Shown piece after piece: positions 16,238-25,528 of a stretch of 64,000 bases of DNA. A program made the translations under genes and the position numbers. Under the pieces are notes generated by a model. The model saw only the letters and a list, made by a program, of their open reading frames with translations, was not told the origin of the DNA and searched no databases. Numbering within the stretch: the first letter of the stretch is position 1; each line of letters opens with the position of its first letter. This DNA is from Sphingomonas sp. LT1P40. GTDB taxonomy: Bacteria; Pseudomonadota; Alphaproteobacteria; Sphingomonadales; Sphingomonadaceae. The DNA is taken from contig NZ_JAXOJT010000002.1 of the NCBI RefSeq assembly GCF_036663835.1, positions 372,001 to 436,000 of the forward strand. The letters run 5' to 3'.

Positions 16238-16714
16238 TCAGCTTTTCTCCAGCCCCATAACCCACACCCGTTGCTCCTCCGTGTCCGGGATCGGCAAGCC
16301 TCTTGCCTTTTCGATCGCTGCCAAAGCTGATTGGGGATCGACACCCTCACTGACGAGAACGGCGGCCGCCATGATCGACGAACGACCAATGCCTGCACGG
16401 CAATGGATCGCGACGGGTTTCCGCATATCTGCAATTTCGGCAGCAAACCGCATGGCGGTATCAGGATCGAAAGGCAGGCCACGATCCGGTATCGGAAATG
16501 ACAAGAACCGAACGCCAGCCTTTTCGCAGAGTTCAATCTCCCGTTCTAGACCGAGATCGGTAACTTCTTCGGCTTTGAGCAAACTGACGACAATGCCGAC
16601 GCCGGACCGTTGCCAGTGATCGATTTCATCTTCCAGCCAGTAGCCAGCACGCGGTCGCGCCATAATTGCGAGCCCGCTACCCGAAGCGTCGATCCAATAG
16701 AGATCAGATGGCAT
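16238..16714 (-). CDS. Cysteine-dependent protein tyrosine/dual-specificity phosphatase
   Basis: The 158-residue protein has the CX5R signature in VAIHCRAGIGRSSIMAA and a likely general acid in FPIPDRGLPFD, the architecture of dual-specificity phosphatases. Target could be phosphotyrosine, phosphoserine or a phosphorylated small molecule. The start is taken at the ATG 16714; a TTG five codons earlier is possible. Codon usage looks less GC-rich than the surrounding genes (many A/T third positions), which could mean horizontal acquisition. It stands alone between the ThiE-like gene and an outer-membrane-type gene. Confidence 0.83.
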   Translation of the reverse strand: MPSDLYWIDASGSGLAIMARPRAGYWLEDEIDHWQRSGVGIVVSLLKAEEVTDLGLEREIELCEKAGVRFLSFPIPDRGLPFDPDTAMRFAAEIADMRKPVAIHCRAGIGRSSIMAAAVLVSEGVDPQSALAAIEKARGLPIPDTEEQRVWVMGLEKS

Positions 16715-16818
16715 GCGCCCACAATCCAAACATTTTATGTGATTTGGCGTGAATATGACCAGCCTGCTCCACGAGCGGGTGTCCCGCTCATGCCGCCAAA
16801 CAGACTTCAGCCGAATAA

Positions 16819-17541
16819 TTAAAAGCGGATGGCGGTTCCGACGTACACCGCCTGGCTGTCGCGACGATTGTCGGTCAGCTGCGGCAGGCGATTCTCTTCC
16901 GACTTGTAGCGGACGCCCGCAGTCAGATCGAGGTTGCGGGTCAGCGAGTAGGAACCGCCGACGTCGATCGAATAGTTCGGATCGTCGGCGATCAGGCGTG
17001 GCGTGCTGGTGAGCGGACGCTCGGCCCCGGCCTTGATCCGGCCAGCGACACGCTTGCCGGTGTAAGCCACGCCGACTTCAGCCGATTCGCGGCTGCCCGG
17101 CTGGCCGGCCAAATCGAGTTTGGACAGGTCGCCCGCAATGCTGAAGCGCTTCCAGCCCACCGACACGCCCAGATTATAGGCGATGGGCTGAAGCGTGACG
17201 GTGGCGGGTGCTGCGGCACCACGATCGGCAAGAGCAGTGCCCGAACGGCTGTTACGCGCGCGCACCGCGACGGTGACGCTGCGGCTGGTCGAGCGTGCCG
17301 AATCGGCGGGCGTGAAGCGGAACCCGCTGCCCGACAGGCCGCTGCGTGCGAGCGCGGCGGCGAGCTTGGGATCGCCGGCGGCGGGGGTGAAGGTACCGAT
17401 GCTGGTGATCGCAGGCGCGCGTTTCTGGGCGATTCGCTGCTGCTGTGGTGCGGTCTGGGCGAGAAGCGCAGGCGCGACAGCAAGGCCGGCCACGCCAAGC
17501 GTGCCGATCCCGATTCCTGCCATGAGTCGCCGAACGCTCAT
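16819..17541 (-). CDS. Exported protein, probable outer-membrane beta-barrel
   Basis: The protein is 240 residues from the ATG at 17541, which has AGGGG upstream. It starts with a signal peptide (MSVRRLMAGIGIGTLGVAGL, cleavage near LLAQ). The second half has alternating polar/apolar strands such as YNLGVSVGWKRFSIAGDLS, AEVGVAYTGKRVAGRIKAG, SIDVGGSYSLTRNLDLTAGVRY and QAVYVGTAIRF. It ends in phenylalanine, the usual C-terminal signal of outer-membrane barrels. About eight strands fit the length, suggesting a small OmpA/OmpW-size barrel. No named family recognised. It is divergent from the DUF3576 lipoprotein. Confidence 0.72.
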   Translation of the reverse strand: MSVRRLMAGIGIGTLGVAGLAVAPALLAQTAPQQQRIAQKRAPAITSIGTFTPAAGDPKLAAALARSGLSGSGFRFTPADSARSTSRSVTVAVRARNSRSGTALADRGAAAPATVTLQPIAYNLGVSVGWKRFSIAGDLSKLDLAGQPGSRESAEVGVAYTGKRVAGRIKAGAERPLTSTPRLIADDPNYSIDVGGSYSLTRNLDLTAGVRYKSEENRLPQLTDNRRDSQAVYVGTAIRF

Positions 17542-17714
17542 TTCAACCCCTATACTCACATTGCGCCTACCATGATCGAGGCCGGATGTTCCACCACCTG
17601 AATCGCTTTTCGCCCCAAGTGTTGCACAAGACGCACAGCCGCTTGCGCTTGCGGCGGACGCCCCAGTATCTATAGATGCCCCCTGAACATGATATTTCCC
17701 ATAGGAAGATGCCG

Positions 17715-18149
17715 ATGACCCGCCTGTTGCGCACTGCGATCCTGGGCAGCGTAGCCCTGACCCTGACCGCATGTGGCGGCGGCGGAGACCGGCCGCGTGC
17801 CGATCTGGCCGCATCGAAAGTCACCACGATCGGCGTAAACGCCTATCTGTGGCGCGCCGCACTCGACACGATTTCGTTCATGCCGCTGGTTCAGACCGAT
17901 TCGAACGGCGGCGTGATCGTGTCCGACTGGTACGCCAACCCGAACATGCCGACCGAGCGGATGAAGCTGACCATCACGATCCTCGACCAAGATCTGCGCG
18001 CCGATGCGCTACGCGTCGCGGCGCTGCGTCAGGTCAATCGCGGTGGCCAGTGGGTCGATTCGCCGGTCGAGGCCGCGACGGTGCAGAAGCTTGAGGACAT
18101 CATCCTTACGCGAGCACGGGATCTCCGCCGCGCTGCTATCGCGGGTTAA
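17715..18149 (+). CDS. DUF3576 lipoprotein
   Basis: The protein is 144 residues from the ATG at 17715 (AGGAAG lies eight bases upstream; an ATG two codons earlier is too close to it). A lipobox ALTLTAC follows a short hydrophobic segment, so it should be acylated at that cysteine. The mature part, with IGVNAYLWRAALDTISFMPL and GGVIVSDWYANP followed by ERMKLTITILDQDLRADALRV, matches DUF3576, a family seen in Sphingomonadales and relatives with no known function. It lies 116 bp upstream of leuS, with repeat copy C between them. Confidence 0.87.
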   Translation: MTRLLRTAILGSVALTLTACGGGGDRPRADLAASKVTTIGVNAYLWRAALDTISFMPLVQTDSNGGVIVSDWYANPNMPTERMKLTITILDQDLRADALRVAALRQVNRGGQWVDSPVEAATVQKLEDIILTRARDLRRAAIAG

Positions 18150-18169
18150 GCGTTTCTTGATTTAGTGGC

Positions 18170-18247
18170 GGTGCCGGCCCGCTCCCCCTCCCGGCCACCC
18201 ATAAGGTAATTTCGCTGGGTGGCCGGGAGGGGGAGCGGGCCGGCACC
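18170..18247. repeat. Dispersed palindromic repeat, copy C (perfect 32-bp arms)
   Basis: The arms 18170-18201 and 18216-18247 are exact reverse complements over all 32 bases. They enclose a 14-base loop, TAAGGTAATTTCGC. This is the best-preserved copy. It lies 20 bp downstream of the DUF3576 stop and 18 bp upstream of the leuS start, so it would interrupt or process any shared transcript. Confidence 0.93.
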
Positions 18248-18265
18248 GAAACCCAAGGATAAAGA

Positions 18266-20770
18266 ATGTCGCGGTTCAACGCGCTGAAGGCCGATTCGGC
18301 GTGGCAGGCGGTTTGGGACGAACGCCGCACGTTTGTGGCGGACGACCATTCGCCCAAGCCCAAATCCTATGTGCTGGAGATGTTCCCCTATCCGTCGGGG
18401 CGCATCCATATGGGGCATGTCCGCAACTACACGATGGGCGATGTGCTCACCCGTTATCGCCGGATGAAGGGGATGGAAGTGCTGCATCCGATGGGGTGGG
18501 ATGCATTCGGCATGCCGGCCGAGAATGCGGCGATGGAGAAGAAGGTCCATCCCGGCGGCTGGACCCGCGACAATATCGCGACGATGCGCGCGCAGCTGAA
18601 GCGGCTGGGGCTGGCGATCGACTGGAGCCGCGAGCTGGCAACGTGCGAGCCGGATTATTACGGGCATGAACAGGCGCTGTTCCTCGACCTGCTGCACGCC
18701 GGGCTGGTCTATCGCAAGGAATCGACGGTTAACTGGGATCCGGTCGACGCGACAGTGCTGGCGAACGAGCAGGTGATCGACGGGCGCGGCTGGCGCTCCG
18801 GCGCGCTGGTCGAGAAACGCAAGCTGAACCAGTGGTTTTTGAAGATCACCGATTTCGCCGACGAGCTGCTGGAGGGTTTGGACACCCTCGACAAATGGCC
18901 GGACAAGGTGCGGCTGATGCAGGAGAACTGGATCGGCAAGTCGCAGGGGCTGCAGTTTCGCTTTGCATTGTCGGACGGCGCCACGGTCGAGGTGTTCACC
19001 ACGCGTCCCGACACGATCTTCGGCTCCAGCTTCGTCGCGATCGCGGCGGACCATCCGATCGCGCGGGCGCTGGCCGAGGGCGACCCGGCGGTCGCGGCAT
19101 TTATCGAACAGTGCAAGCTGGGCGGGACGACTGCGGCGGAGATCGAGACGCAGGAGAAGCTGGGCCTCGATACCGGGCTGCGCGCGACGCATCCCTTTGA
19201 CCCGGCGTGGGAATTGCCGGTCTACATCGCCAATTTCGTGCTGATGGATTACGGCACCGGCGCGGTATTCGGCGTGCCGGCGCACGATCAGCGCGATTTT
19301 GAATTTGCGACGAAGTACCAGCTGCCGATCCGGCGGGTGGTGTCGGAAGGCGACAAGACCGAACCTGAGTTTAGCGATGCGGAGGCCTATTCCGGGCCGG
19401 GCACGTTGGTGAACTCGCATTTCCTCGACGGCATGGACGTGGTCGATGCCAAGCGCGAGGTGATCCAGCGCGCCGAAGCGGGCGGTTGGGGTCATGGCAC
19501 CACTGTCTGGCGGCTGCGCGACTGGGGCGTGTCTCGGCAACGTTACTGGGGCACGCCGATCCCGATCATCCATTGCGATGCGTGCGGTGCGGTGCCGGTG
19601 TCGAAGGACCAGCTGCCGGTGGTGCTGCCCGAAGATGTGACGTTCGACATTCCCGGCAATCCGCTCGACCGGCACCCGACATGGAGCAAGATCGATTGCC
19701 CGAGCTGCGGCGGCGCGGCGCGGCGCGAGACCGATACGCTCGACACCTTCGTCGATTCGTCCTGGTATTTCATCCGCTTCGCCAGCCAGCCAACGGACAA
19801 GCCGTTCGATCCGGCGGTGGTGGCGCAGTGGCTGCCGGTGAACCAGTATATCGGCGGGGTCGAGCACGCGATCCTGCATCTGCTCTATGCGCGCTTCTGG
19901 ACACGGGCGTTGAAGCATATCGGCATGCTGGACATCGCCGAGCCGTTCGAGGGGTTGTTTACCCAGGGGATGGTGACGCACGAGACGTTCAAGTCGAGCG
20001 ATGGCCGCTGGCTGTCGCCGGGCGAAGTGTCGCGCAAGGGCGATATCTGGGTCGAGACATCGGGCGGCGGTCCGGCAACGGTCGGCCGCATCGAGAAGAT
20101 GTCCAAATCCAAGAAGAACACCGTCGATCCCGAACCGATCGTCGACCAATATGGCGCGGATGCCGTGCGCTGGTTCGTGCTGTCGGATTCGCCGCCCGAA
20201 CGCGATCTGGAGTGGACCGAGAACGGGATCGATGGCGCATGGCGCTTCGTCCAGCGGTTGTGGCGGTTGTTTGCCCAGCTTGAGGCATGGGAGGGTGAGG
20301 ACAAGCCGCTCGACCGCATCCTGCACCAGACCATCGCCGGGGTCGCAACGGATATCGCGGGGCTGCAATTCAACAAGGCGGTGGCCAAGCTCTATGCGCT
20401 GGTCAACGCGATCGAACGCGCCGCGCCGTCCGCATCGCGCGCCACCGCGATCCGCACGATCATCCTGCTCGCCGCGCCGATGACGCCGCATCTGGCCGAG
20501 GAAGCCTGGGCCGCGATGGATGAGGACGGGCTGATCGCCGACGCGGCCTGGCCGCAAGTCGATCCAGCACTGCTGGTCGATGACGAAGTGACCATCGCAT
20601 TGCAAGTCAACGGCAAGCTGCGCGACACGATAATGGCGGCAAAGGGCGAAGCGAAGGACGTATTGGAGGCGATGGCCTTGGCAAACGCCAATGTGCAGCG
20701 CATTCTGGAAGGTGCAACGCCGAAAAAGGTAATCGTGGTGCCGGATCGCCTGGTGAATATCGTCGCATGA
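18266..20770 (+). CDS. leuS: Leucyl-tRNA synthetase
   Basis: This class Ia aminoacyl-tRNA synthetase attaches leucine to tRNA-Leu. At 834 residues it is full length. The HIGH-type motif is [17 protein letters not shown] near residues 45-60, the CP1 editing domain follows ([30 protein letters not shown]), and KMSKSKKN is near residues 611-618. The C-terminal domain ends [18 protein letters not shown]. The stop overlaps the lptE ATG (ATGA), and leuS-lptE-holA is the usual proteobacterial operon. Confidence 0.97.
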   Translation: MSRFNALKADSAWQAVWDERRTFVADDHSPKPKSYVLEMFPYPSGRIHMGHVRNYTMGDVLTRYRRMKGMEVLHPMGWDAFGMPAENAAMEKKVHPGGWTRDNIATMRAQLKRLGLAIDWSRELATCEPDYYGHEQALFLDLLHAGLVYRKESTVNWDPVDATVLANEQVIDGRGWRSGALVEKRKLNQWFLKITDFADELLEGLDTLDKWPDKVRLMQENWIGKSQGLQFRFALSDGATVEVFTTRPDTIFGSSFVAIAADHPIARALAEGDPAVAAFIEQCKLGGTTAAEIETQEKLGLDTGLRATHPFDPAWELPVYIANFVLMDYGTGAVFGVPAHDQRDFEFATKYQLPIRRVVSEGDKTEPEFSDAEAYSGPGTLVNSHFLDGMDVVDAKREVIQRAEAGGWGHGTTVWRLRDWGVSRQRYWGTPIPIIHCDACGAVPVSKDQLPVVLPEDVTFDIPGNPLDRHPTWSKIDCPSCGGAARRETDTLDTFVDSSWYFIRFASQPTDKPFDPAVVAQWLPVNQYIGGVEHAILHLLYARFWTRALKHIGMLDIAEPFEGLFTQGMVTHETFKSSDGRWLSPGEVSRKGDIWVETSGGGPATVGRIEKMSKSKKNTVDPEPIVDQYGADAVRWFVLSDSPPERDLEWTENGIDGAWRFVQRLWRLFAQLEAWEGEDKPLDRILHQTIAGVATDIAGLQFNKAVAKLYALVNAIERAAPSASRATAIRTIILLAAPMTPHLAEEAWAAMDEDGLIADAAWPQVDPALLVDDEVTIALQVNGKLRDTIMAAKGEAKDVLEAMALANANVQRILEGATPKKVIVVPDRLVNIVA

Positions 20771-21288
20771 GCAAGCGTCTGAAGCTTTCGGCCGCCGTTC
20801 TGGCGCTGACCGCACTCTCGGGCTGTGGTCTGCGCCCGCTTTACGGCGGCGGGGTTGCGGGGCCGGTGCAGACGATGCTGTCGGGCGTCGAAGTCGCCCC
20901 GATCGAGGGCGAATCGGGCTGGCTGGTATCCAACGCGGTGCGCGACCGGATCGAAGCGACGGCGAGCGGGACGCCGCGCTACCGGCTGGAGATCAAGCTG
21001 GACGACCAGATCATCGGGCTTGGCGTGCGGCGCGACGATGTGGTGACGCGTGAGCGGCGGACGTTGCGCGCGCGCTATCAGCTGGTCGAGCTGGCGACCG
21101 GACAAGTGGTGCTGGATGCGACCGCCGGATCGGACGCCGGCATTGACGTCGCCAGTTCGGAATATGCCACCATCGCGGCCGAGCGCACTGCGCTGGAGCG
21201 GCTGTCCGGCATCATCGCCGATCAGATCGTTGCCCGGCTCGCTCGTTATGCGCGTTCGAGCGCGGGTCCGGCCACCGGGGCGAAGTGA
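20767..21288 (+). CDS. lptE: LPS-assembly lipoprotein LptE
   Basis: The 173-residue protein has a lipoprotein signal ending [13 protein letters not shown]; the CGxRPLYG stretch right after the lipobox cysteine is the hallmark of LptE. It plugs the LptD barrel and helps place lipopolysaccharide (here probably a sphingomonad envelope lipid or a reduced LPS) in the outer leaflet. Later parts ([35 protein letters not shown]) fit the alpha/beta LptE domain. It sits between leuS and holA, with overlapping stop/start codons on both sides. Confidence 0.9.
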   Translation: MSKRLKLSAAVLALTALSGCGLRPLYGGGVAGPVQTMLSGVEVAPIEGESGWLVSNAVRDRIEATASGTPRYRLEIKLDDQIIGLGVRRDDVVTRERRTLRARYQLVELATGQVVLDATAGSDAGIDVASSEYATIAAERTALERLSGIIADQIVARLARYARSSAGPATGAK

Positions 21289-22307
21289 AGGCCAGCGAGG
21301 CCCAGATTCGCGCCCGGCTGGACAAGCCGGGGCCGGATATCCGCCTGTTTCTGCTCTATGGCCCCGACGAATCGGGCGCGAACGACCTCGCCGCGCGGTT
21401 GGGGCGAGCGATGGGCGGCGGGGCCGAACGTGTCGATATCGAGGGCGCGTCGCTGAAAGCAAATCCCGGGCGACTGGCCGAGGAAGCCGCGTCGATGTCG
21501 CTGTTCGGCGATGCCCGCTATATCCGCGTGACTGCGATGGACGACGATTCGACCGAGGCAGTGCGGTTGCTGATCGATTCCGATGTTGCGGGGAACCCGG
21601 TCGTGGCGGTCGGCGGCGCGCTGAAGGGGACCGGACGGCTGCTCAAACTGGGGCTGCCCGCGCCGTCGGTGATGGCGCATGCCTGCTACGTCCCCGATGC
21701 GCGCAATACCAGCCAGCTGGCGGCGGGAATCGCGCGCGAAAACGGGTTGCGGCTGATCGGTGGCGTGGCCGAGCGGCTGGCGGCGATGTCGGGTGGCGAC
21801 CGCGCCGTGCTGGCCCGCGAAATCGAGAAATTGTCGATCTATCTGGATGCCGCACCCGATCGCCCGCGTGAGGCTGGGTTGGCGGCACTTGAGGCGATCG
21901 GGGCCGATCTGGGCGAGGCCGAAATGTTCGGCGCGATTGAGGCGGTGGTTGAGGGTCGCGCGGCGGAAATCGGCGTGGATCTGGCCCGGCTGGAGCATGC
22001 CGGCGTGTCGTCGATCCCGCTGTTGCGGCAATTGGTACGACGGCTGATGAACCTCGCTGAGATGCGCGCCGATGTCGATCGCGGTGCATCGCCAGACGAA
22101 GTGGTCAAGAAATACCGCGTGTTTTTCAAGGAGGAGATGAGCACCAAGATCGCGCTGCGTCGCTGGAACAGCGCGATGCTGGCGCGCGGCGTGGAGCGGG
22201 TGCGTGAGGCCGAACGGGCAATCACGCGCGCGGGCGGCAGCGCGGGCCAGGTTCTGGCCGACGACGCGTTGACGACGCTGGCGCGGGCGGCAGCGCGCTC
22301 GCGGTGA
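21285..22307 (+). CDS. holA: DNA polymerase III delta subunit
   Basis: HolA opens the beta clamp within the clamp-loader complex. The 340-residue protein starts at a GTG overlapping the lptE stop (GTGA) and reads ASEAQIRARLDKPGPDIRLFLLYGPDESGANDLAARL, the N-terminal AAA+ like domain with a degenerate P-loop. It ends with the helical collar domain (LIRQLVRRLMNLAEM-like segment, VVKKYRVFFKEEMS, AERAITRAGGSAGQVLADDALTTLAR). Length is as expected. Its stop is overlapped by the next gene start. Confidence 0.93.
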   Translation: MKASEAQIRARLDKPGPDIRLFLLYGPDESGANDLAARLGRAMGGGAERVDIEGASLKANPGRLAEEAASMSLFGDARYIRVTAMDDDSTEAVRLLIDSDVAGNPVVAVGGALKGTGRLLKLGLPAPSVMAHACYVPDARNTSQLAAGIARENGLRLIGGVAERLAAMSGGDRAVLAREIEKLSIYLDAAPDRPREAGLAALEAIGADLGEAEMFGAIEAVVEGRAAEIGVDLARLEHAGVSSIPLLRQLVRRLMNLAEMRADVDRGASPDEVVKKYRVFFKEEMSTKIALRRWNSAMLARGVERVREAERAITRAGGSAGQVLADDALTTLARAAARSR

Positions 22308-23185
22308 CGAAGCTCGGCAACAGGCATTCGCGCGCAAAGAAGGCCGGAACCGCCATGATGGTCCTGCTGTCGCTACCGCCCGCCTTTGCCTCGCCATCGG
22401 GACAGGAAGCCGGTGATACCTATGAGCTCACCCACAGTTATCGGACGACTTCACAGGCCAGCGATAAGTCGTCGGGAAGCTCGAACGGCAGCACGTCGAT
22501 TTTCGAGCGCGTGATCGCGATACGCGATAGCGGTGTGGAACTGGAATATGACTTGCCGCCCGACGCAACAGCAGACGACAGGGCGCGGGAGTGGCAGTTT
22601 CCCGCACGAGTTTTGAGGGGCTCGACCGGGCGAACAGTGTTGCTCAATCGCGCGGAACTCGAAGCCCGGTTGGAAATATGGCTAGCGAAAGCGGAGTTGT
22701 CCAAAGACGATTGCGGACGCGTGATCTTCACCTGGAATGCGTTTCGCATCGAGTGCGATCCGCAAACGGTGCTGAAAATCATCGACGCGCTCGACTTAAG
22801 CAGTACCGATCTGCGTGAGGGTGCGCTTTATCGGGAGACGGGTGTACGCGAGGCTGGCAGGCTGACACACACGCCATCGAACGACTTTCGCGTCGTCCTG
22901 GAGATCGATCCCGAAGCCGTGCGCCGAACGCGGGCTGAGTCCGATGTGATCGTTGGAAATTTGATGCGCAAGCCGGTGACGCTGGAAACTGCCTTGAAGG
23001 CGCGGGCGGATGAGCAAATTACGGGAACGGTCACGGTGACGTTTGAAGCGGATGGCGGGAACGTGCGACGCCGAACGAGTGTGACGCAGATCGAGACGAA
23101 GCGCGCCGACGGCTGGTCGCAGCGCGAGACTGACGAACGGACGATCGAGCGACGGCCAGTACGCGCGACTCCGGCCGAAAAATAG
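22304..23185 (+). CDS. Unknown exported protein
   Basis: The 293-residue protein starts at a GTG overlapping the holA stop (GTGA); an ATG at 22355 is an alternative. It has a basic N-region and hydrophobic core (MMVLLSLPPAFA), with cleavage likely after ASPS, so it is probably periplasmic. The mature protein is rich in charged residues and has two cysteines in the KDDCGRVIFTWNAFRIECD stretch that could form a disulfide. I do not recognise a family. Codon use looks less GC-biased than in holA, hinting at faster evolution or acquisition. It is convergent with parB, with 41 bp between stops. Confidence 0.75.
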   Translation: MTKLGNRHSRAKKAGTAMMVLLSLPPAFASPSGQEAGDTYELTHSYRTTSQASDKSSGSSNGSTSIFERVIAIRDSGVELEYDLPPDATADDRAREWQFPARVLRGSTGRTVLLNRAELEARLEIWLAKAELSKDDCGRVIFTWNAFRIECDPQTVLKIIDALDLSSTDLREGALYRETGVREAGRLTHTPSNDFRVVLEIDPEAVRRTRAESDVIVGNLMRKPVTLETALKARADEQITGTVTVTFEADGGNVRRRTSVTQIETKRADGWSQRETDERTIERRPVRATPAEK

Positions 23186-23226
23186 CACGTCCGAATGATG
23201 CGGCCCACATTAAGTGAATGATTTAA

Positions 23227-24147
23227 CTATATTTTCTCGCCCGTGAGCCGCTGACATATCATGTCGAGCTGATCGAGCGTCGAATAGGCCAATGTCATTG
23301 CCCCGCCCTTGTCGCCGAAGCTGATCTTGACGTTGAGGCCGAGCACATCACCGAGCTGACGTTCGAGTGCTGCAATATCGGCATTGGCGACACCGCTGAG
23401 CTTGCTCCCGCCTTCTTTTCCGGCGGCGCGCGGTTTCGACTCGCGCGCCAGCTTCTCGGTATCGCGTACCGACAGGTCACGCTCGACTACGATGCGCGCC
23501 AGCCGCTCCGGATCGGGCGCGCCGATCAGCGCGCGGGCATGCCCCATCGTCAGCAGTCCCTCGACCACGCGTTGCCGCACGGTCGGCGGCAGGTCGAGCA
23601 GCCGCAGCAGATTGGCGATATGGCTGCGCGACTTGTTGACGATGCGGGCCAGCGCCTCCTGCGTATGGCCGAACGCGCCGATCAGCTTGGCATAGGCCTC
23701 CGCCTCCTCGATCGCATTGAGGTCCTCGCGCTGGATATTCTCGATGATCGCGATTTCGAGCGTTTCGGCCTCGTCCAGGTCGCGGACGATCACCGGCACC
23801 TCGTGCAATCGCGCGCGCTGTGCGGCACGCCAGCGGCGCTCACCGGCGACGATCTGATAATCCTTGCCATGCGGGCGCACGACGATCGGCTGAATCAGCC
23901 CGCGCGCGGCGATCGACTTGGCCAGTTCCTCCAGCGCATCCTCGTCGAAATGGCGGCGCGGCTGTTCGGGATGCGGCGACATCGAGCTGACCGGAAGCAT
24001 CCGCACGCCGGACGAGGTCTCGCCCCCTGCCCCAACCGGTTCCTCTCGCTCGACATCGCCGAGCAAAGCGCTGAGCCCGCGGCCAAGGCTGGGGCGGTTC
24101 TTGCGTGTGAGTGCGGCGGGCGGAGCGGGCGTCTGTTCTTCGGTCAT
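23227..24147 (-). CDS. parB: Chromosome-partitioning protein ParB
   Basis: ParB binds parS sites near the origin, spreads as a CTP-dependent clamp and loads condensin. The 306-residue protein starts with a basic RPSLGRGLSALLGDVE tail. It has the ParB/Srx box (PHPEQPRRHF; IVAGERRWRAAQRARLHEVPVI, with GERRWRA the CTP/DNA motif), ENIQREDLNAIEEAEAY, an HTH (TQEALARIVNKSRSHIANLLRLLDLP) and a C-terminal dimer domain. The ATG overlaps the parA stop. Three parS-like sites lie 0.8-3.3 kb upstream of its start. Confidence 0.97.
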   Translation of the reverse strand: MTEEQTPAPPAALTRKNRPSLGRGLSALLGDVEREEPVGAGGETSSGVRMLPVSSMSPHPEQPRRHFDEDALEELAKSIAARGLIQPIVVRPHGKDYQIVAGERRWRAAQRARLHEVPVIVRDLDEAETLEIAIIENIQREDLNAIEEAEAYAKLIGAFGHTQEALARIVNKSRSHIANLLRLLDLPPTVRQRVVEGLLTMGHARALIGAPDPERLARIVVERDLSVRDTEKLARESKPRAAGKEGGSKLSGVANADIAALERQLGDVLGLNVKISFGDKGGAMTLAYSTLDQLDMICQRLTGEKI

Positions 24148-24923
24148 GCGGCCTTCCTGAGCTTGGGCAGGCGATCGATCACTTCGCGGGCGAGCGCGAT
24201 ATAGGCTTCGGACCCGGCACAGCGATAGTCGTAGATCAGCGCGGGCAGGCCGTGGCTGGGTGCCTCCGACAGCCGCACGTTACGCGGGATCACCGTGTCG
24301 AAAACCACCTTGCCCAGCACAGCGCGAACGTCGTCTGACACCTGATCTGTCAACCGGTTGCGGCGATCGTACATGGTGAGCACGACCCCTAGGATCGACA
24401 GGCCGGGGTTGAAGCGGCTGCGGATGCGCTCGACCGTATTGAGCAGCTGGCTCAACCCCTCCAGCGCAAAGAATTCGCATTGCAGCGGCACCAGCAACGC
24501 GTCCGACGCGACCATCGCATTGATCGTCAGCAGCCCCAGCGAGGGCGGACAATCGATCAGAATCACGTCCCAACGCGATTCGCTGCGTTCGATCGCCTTG
24601 TCGAGCCGATGCGTGCGCGAATCGAACTCGACCAGCTCGATTTCCGCGCCTGACAAATCGACCGTGGCAGGTACGATGTCGAGGCCCGGCACGCGGGTGG
24701 CGACCACCACTTCCTGAAGCGTCAGGTCGCCAACGAGAAGATCATAGGTGGAATGGGCACGCTCTGACCGGTTAATGCCCAGGCCGGTCGAGCAATTGCC
24801 CTGCGGATCGAGATCCAGGAGCAGCACGCGTTGTCCGGTAGCGGCGAGCGCGGTGCCGACATTAATTGCTGTCGTTGTTTTGCCCACCCCGCCCTTCTGA
24901 TTCGCAATGGCGATGCAGATCAT
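24144..24923 (-). CDS. parA: Chromosome-partitioning ATPase ParA
   Basis: The protein is 259 residues from the ATG at 24923, which overlaps the rsmG stop (ATGA); the longer frame is a shadow inside rsmG. It begins [21 protein letters not shown], the deviant Walker A KGGVGKTT of the MinD/ParA class, and continues with LLLDLDPQGNCSTGLG, VILIDCPPSLGLLT (Walker B region) and FDTVIPRNVRLSEAPSHG. It moves ParB-parS complexes by ATP-driven patterning on the nucleoid. It is the small chromosomal type without an N-terminal HTH. Confidence 0.97.
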   Translation of the reverse strand: MICIAIANQKGGVGKTTTAINVGTALAATGQRVLLLDLDPQGNCSTGLGINRSERAHSTYDLLVGDLTLQEVVVATRVPGLDIVPATVDLSGAEIELVEFDSRTHRLDKAIERSESRWDVILIDCPPSLGLLTINAMVASDALLVPLQCEFFALEGLSQLLNTVERIRSRFNPGLSILGVVLTMYDRRNRLTDQVSDDVRAVLGKVVFDTVIPRNVRLSEAPSHGLPALIYDYRCAGSEAYIALAREVIDRLPKLRKAA

Positions 24924-25528
24924 CTTGGGCGAACCTCTCTGGCGACGACGATGAGCGAGTCGGGAGCCGTAATGCTCGGTTCCACGTGGAACGAACCTTG
25001 CCACGCGTGGCGCGCCACTTCCACCTCCGATTCGGCGTTTCGCCCTTTTGGCAGCACCCAGACTGTTTCTCGGTCGGCGCGGTGGGCGGCCATCCGGAAG
25101 ATTTCGTCCAGCGGGGCTACGGCGCGCGCCGTAATCGCGGCGACTGGCGGTCCGATCGCGCGCTCAACTTTTGCGGTAACAACAGTCACATGGTCTAGCG
25201 CGAGTGACCTAATGACATGATCCAGAAATGCGGTGCGAAGCTTGCGCGGCTCGACCAGCTCGACCGGATCGGCACGCAAGATGGAGATCACGATGCCGGG
25301 CAGCCCGGCCCCACTACCGATATCTAGCCAAGCTCCCGTCCTCGCATGATCGAGCAGCTGCGCCGAATCGACGATATGCCGCGCCCAGATCCGCGTCAGC
25401 GTGGATGGCGCGATCAGATTTTGAGCTGCCGACGCCTCGACCAGCAAATCGACGAACGCAGCAAGCTTTGTTTCACGTGAAACATCGTAACGCTCGCGAA
25501 TCCAGTTTCGTGCTTCATCCTCGGTCAT
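24920..25528 (-). CDS. rsmG: 16S rRNA (guanine527-N7) methyltransferase RsmG
   Basis: The protein is 202 residues from the ATG at 25528, overlapping the mnmG stop; the upstream extension is mnmG shadow. It contains [23 protein letters not shown], the SAM motif [32 protein letters not shown] and [12 protein letters not shown]. It methylates G527 of 16S rRNA in the 530 loop. Two parS-like palindromes (24978-24993 and 25469-25484) are embedded in its coding sequence. It belongs to the mnmE/mnmG/rsmG/parA/parB block typical of origin regions. Confidence 0.95.
   Translation of the reverse strand: MTEDEARNWIRERYDVSRETKLAAFVDLLVEASAAQNLIAPSTLTRIWARHIVDSAQLLDHARTGAWLDIGSGAGLPGIVISILRADPVELVEPRKLRTAFLDHVIRSLALDHVTVVTAKVERAIGPPVAAITARAVAPLDEIFRMAAHRADRETVWVLPKGRNAESEVEVARHAWQGSFHVEPSITAPDSLIVVAREVRPR
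24978..24993. promoter_or_regulatory. parS site (near-consensus) in rsmG
   Basis: GGTTCCACGTGGAACG contains a perfect 14-base palindrome (GTTCCACGTGGAAC). It differs from the T...A outer bases of the TGTTNCACGTGNAACA consensus symmetrically. It lies in the 3' part of rsmG, about 55 bp from the parA start. Confidence 0.75.
25469..25484. promoter_or_regulatory. parS site (perfect consensus) in rsmG
   Basis: TGTTTCACGTGAAACA is identical to the canonical 16-bp parS consensus. It lies in the 5' part of rsmG, within its first 20 codons. Confidence 0.92.

Noticed and set aside
18146-20815. 889-codon open frame on the minus strand opposite leuS
   Set aside because: It is antisense to an unambiguous leucyl-tRNA synthetase; composition is Arg/His/Pro-rich with no domain. 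Long antisense frames are expected in GC-rich genes with strong third-position bias.
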